Source: Paenibacillus pectinilyticus
GTDB lineage: Bacteria > Bacillota > Bacilli > Paenibacillales > NBRC-103111
NCBI RefSeq assembly: GCF_001700435.1
Contig: NZ_LYPC01000011.1
Location: 62,001-126,000, forward strand
Reading direction: 5' to 3'
DNA: 64,000 nt
Part shown: positions 63,681-64,000 of the stretch, piece by piece
Position numbering within the stretch: position 1 is the first letter of the stretch
Layout: each line of letters opens with the position of its first letter
Translations under genes and position numbers: made by a program
Notes under the pieces: generated by a model
What the model was told of the DNA's origin: nothing
The model's input: the letters and a program-made list of their open reading frames with translations, nothing else
Databases searched by the model: none

Positions 63681-64000
63681 TTATGGAGTTTCAGGAACTT
63701 TGATTTCGCCGCTAATAATTTTGGCTTTGTACTCGTCAACTTTTTTCAAGATATCAGCAGAAACGTTTTTCTTGGATGTTTCCGGAAGGCCTACACCATC
63801 ATCTTTAAGACCAAGTGTTACAACTTTACCACCTTGGAATTTGTTAGCAATGACGTCTTTGGAAACACGAAGTACCGCAGAGTCAACACGTTTCAACATG
63901 GAAGTCAGGGTAACTTCATCACCAAACTCAAGGGATTGGTCTTTATCTACACCGATAACCCATACTTTTTTACCGTTTTTCGTGCGATCTTTCGCTTCGT
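63681..64000 (-). CDS. nupN: Nucleoside-binding BMP-family lipoprotein NupN (5' end beyond window)
   Basis: The C-terminal 106 residues of a basic membrane protein family binding protein, continuing past the window edge. KKVWVIGVDKDQSLEFGDEV is the region forming the ligand site in BMP/PnrA proteins; TSMLKRVDSAVLRVSKDVI and LGLKDDGVGLPETSK follow. It ends VDEYKAKIISGEIKVPETP. Likely a lipoprotein, but the signal peptide lies outside the window. First gene of the nupNOPQ operon, separated from nupO by the hairpin at 63601. Confidence 0.92.
   Translation of the reverse strand, partial: EAKDRTKNGKKVWVIGVDKDQSLEFGDEVTLTSMLKRVDSAVLRVSKDVIANKFQGGKVVTLGLKDDGVGLPETSKKNVSADILKKVDEYKAKIISGEIKVPETP

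Noticed and set aside
1..64000. tRNA, rRNA, insertion sequence or prophage
   Set aside because: No cloverleaf, rRNA-like sequence, transposase, integrase or phage structural gene was recognised by eye on either strand; a dedicated RNA scan was not possible.

Overview
The window looks like chromosome from a low-to-mid GC Gram-positive spore-former, most likely Paenibacillus or a close relative. The evidence is indirect: strong AGGAGG-type ribosome binding sites with frequent GTG and TTG starts, a nupNOPQ-type nucleoside transporter, a sigY-type ECF operon, a YtrA-type GntR/ABC operon, a DUF3238-like protein, an SLH-domain protein and an EAL/YkuI-like protein. No rRNA, tRNA, prophage, plasmid gene or insertion sequence was seen.

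Layout. 1-3.8 kb: ABC importer (ATPase cut by the window edge, fused double permease, lipoprotein binding protein). 4.0-6.2 kb: glycosyltransferase and flippase-like membrane protein. 6.4-8.6 kb: YtrA/YtrB-type regulator and ABC operon. 8.8-10.5 kb: LemA-like gene followed by a membrane-protein gene with an in-frame amber codon. 10.6-14.6 kb: MarR/DUF3238 divergent pair, MFS exporter, sulfurtransferase, acetyltransferase. 15.0-17.8 kb: frameshifted acetyltransferase, pterin dehydratase, RecQ. 18.3-22.8 kb: SWIM-domain protein overlapping a SNF2-family helicase. 23.8-30.4 kb: EAL protein, hybrid histidine kinase, MFS transporter, UMP kinase paralogue. 30.9-41.7 kb: acetyltransferases, sigY operon, MFS, AraC regulator, SRPBCC protein, nitrilase-family amidohydrolase, YhdH-type reductase, diguanylate cyclase. 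42.0-46.1 kb: MarR-controlled heterodimeric ABC exporter. 46.2-48.9 kb: SLH protein, Bcr/CflA-type exporter, cupin. 49.0-54.1 kb: galK-galE-galT (Leloir pathway) with a divergent AraC regulator. 54.2-59.4 kb: hybrid kinase with HPt domain and a chemotaxis receptor. 60.0-64.0 kb: nupQ, nupP, nupO and the 3' part of nupN.

The most unusual content lies between genes. Eight intergenic loci carry an array of four imperfect palindromes (23 bp, or a 12-bp core in one family) at nearly invariant start-to-start distances of about 51, 62 and 51 bp; one locus has only three units. At least three palindrome sequences are used: TTAACTG...CAGTTAA, TGGATWWATCCA, and ATAAGNC...GNCTTAT in two variants. All units in one locus belong to the same type and the DNA between units is not conserved, so the geometry is kept while sequence changes. 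Five of the eight loci lie between convergent genes. Three are bordered within 15-28 bp by unrelated tandem-repeat arrays, one of which contains covarying hairpins. I do not recognise this element; a BIME-like spacer bound by a protein or folded as hairpins is an inference.

Cell biology suggested by the genes: scavenging of iron-type or phosphonate-type solutes, nucleosides and galactose; drug or peptide efflux under local repressors (two MarR proteins, one GntR protein); c-di-GMP and phosphorelay signalling; and DNA repair or remodelling by RecQ and the SNF2-type helicase.
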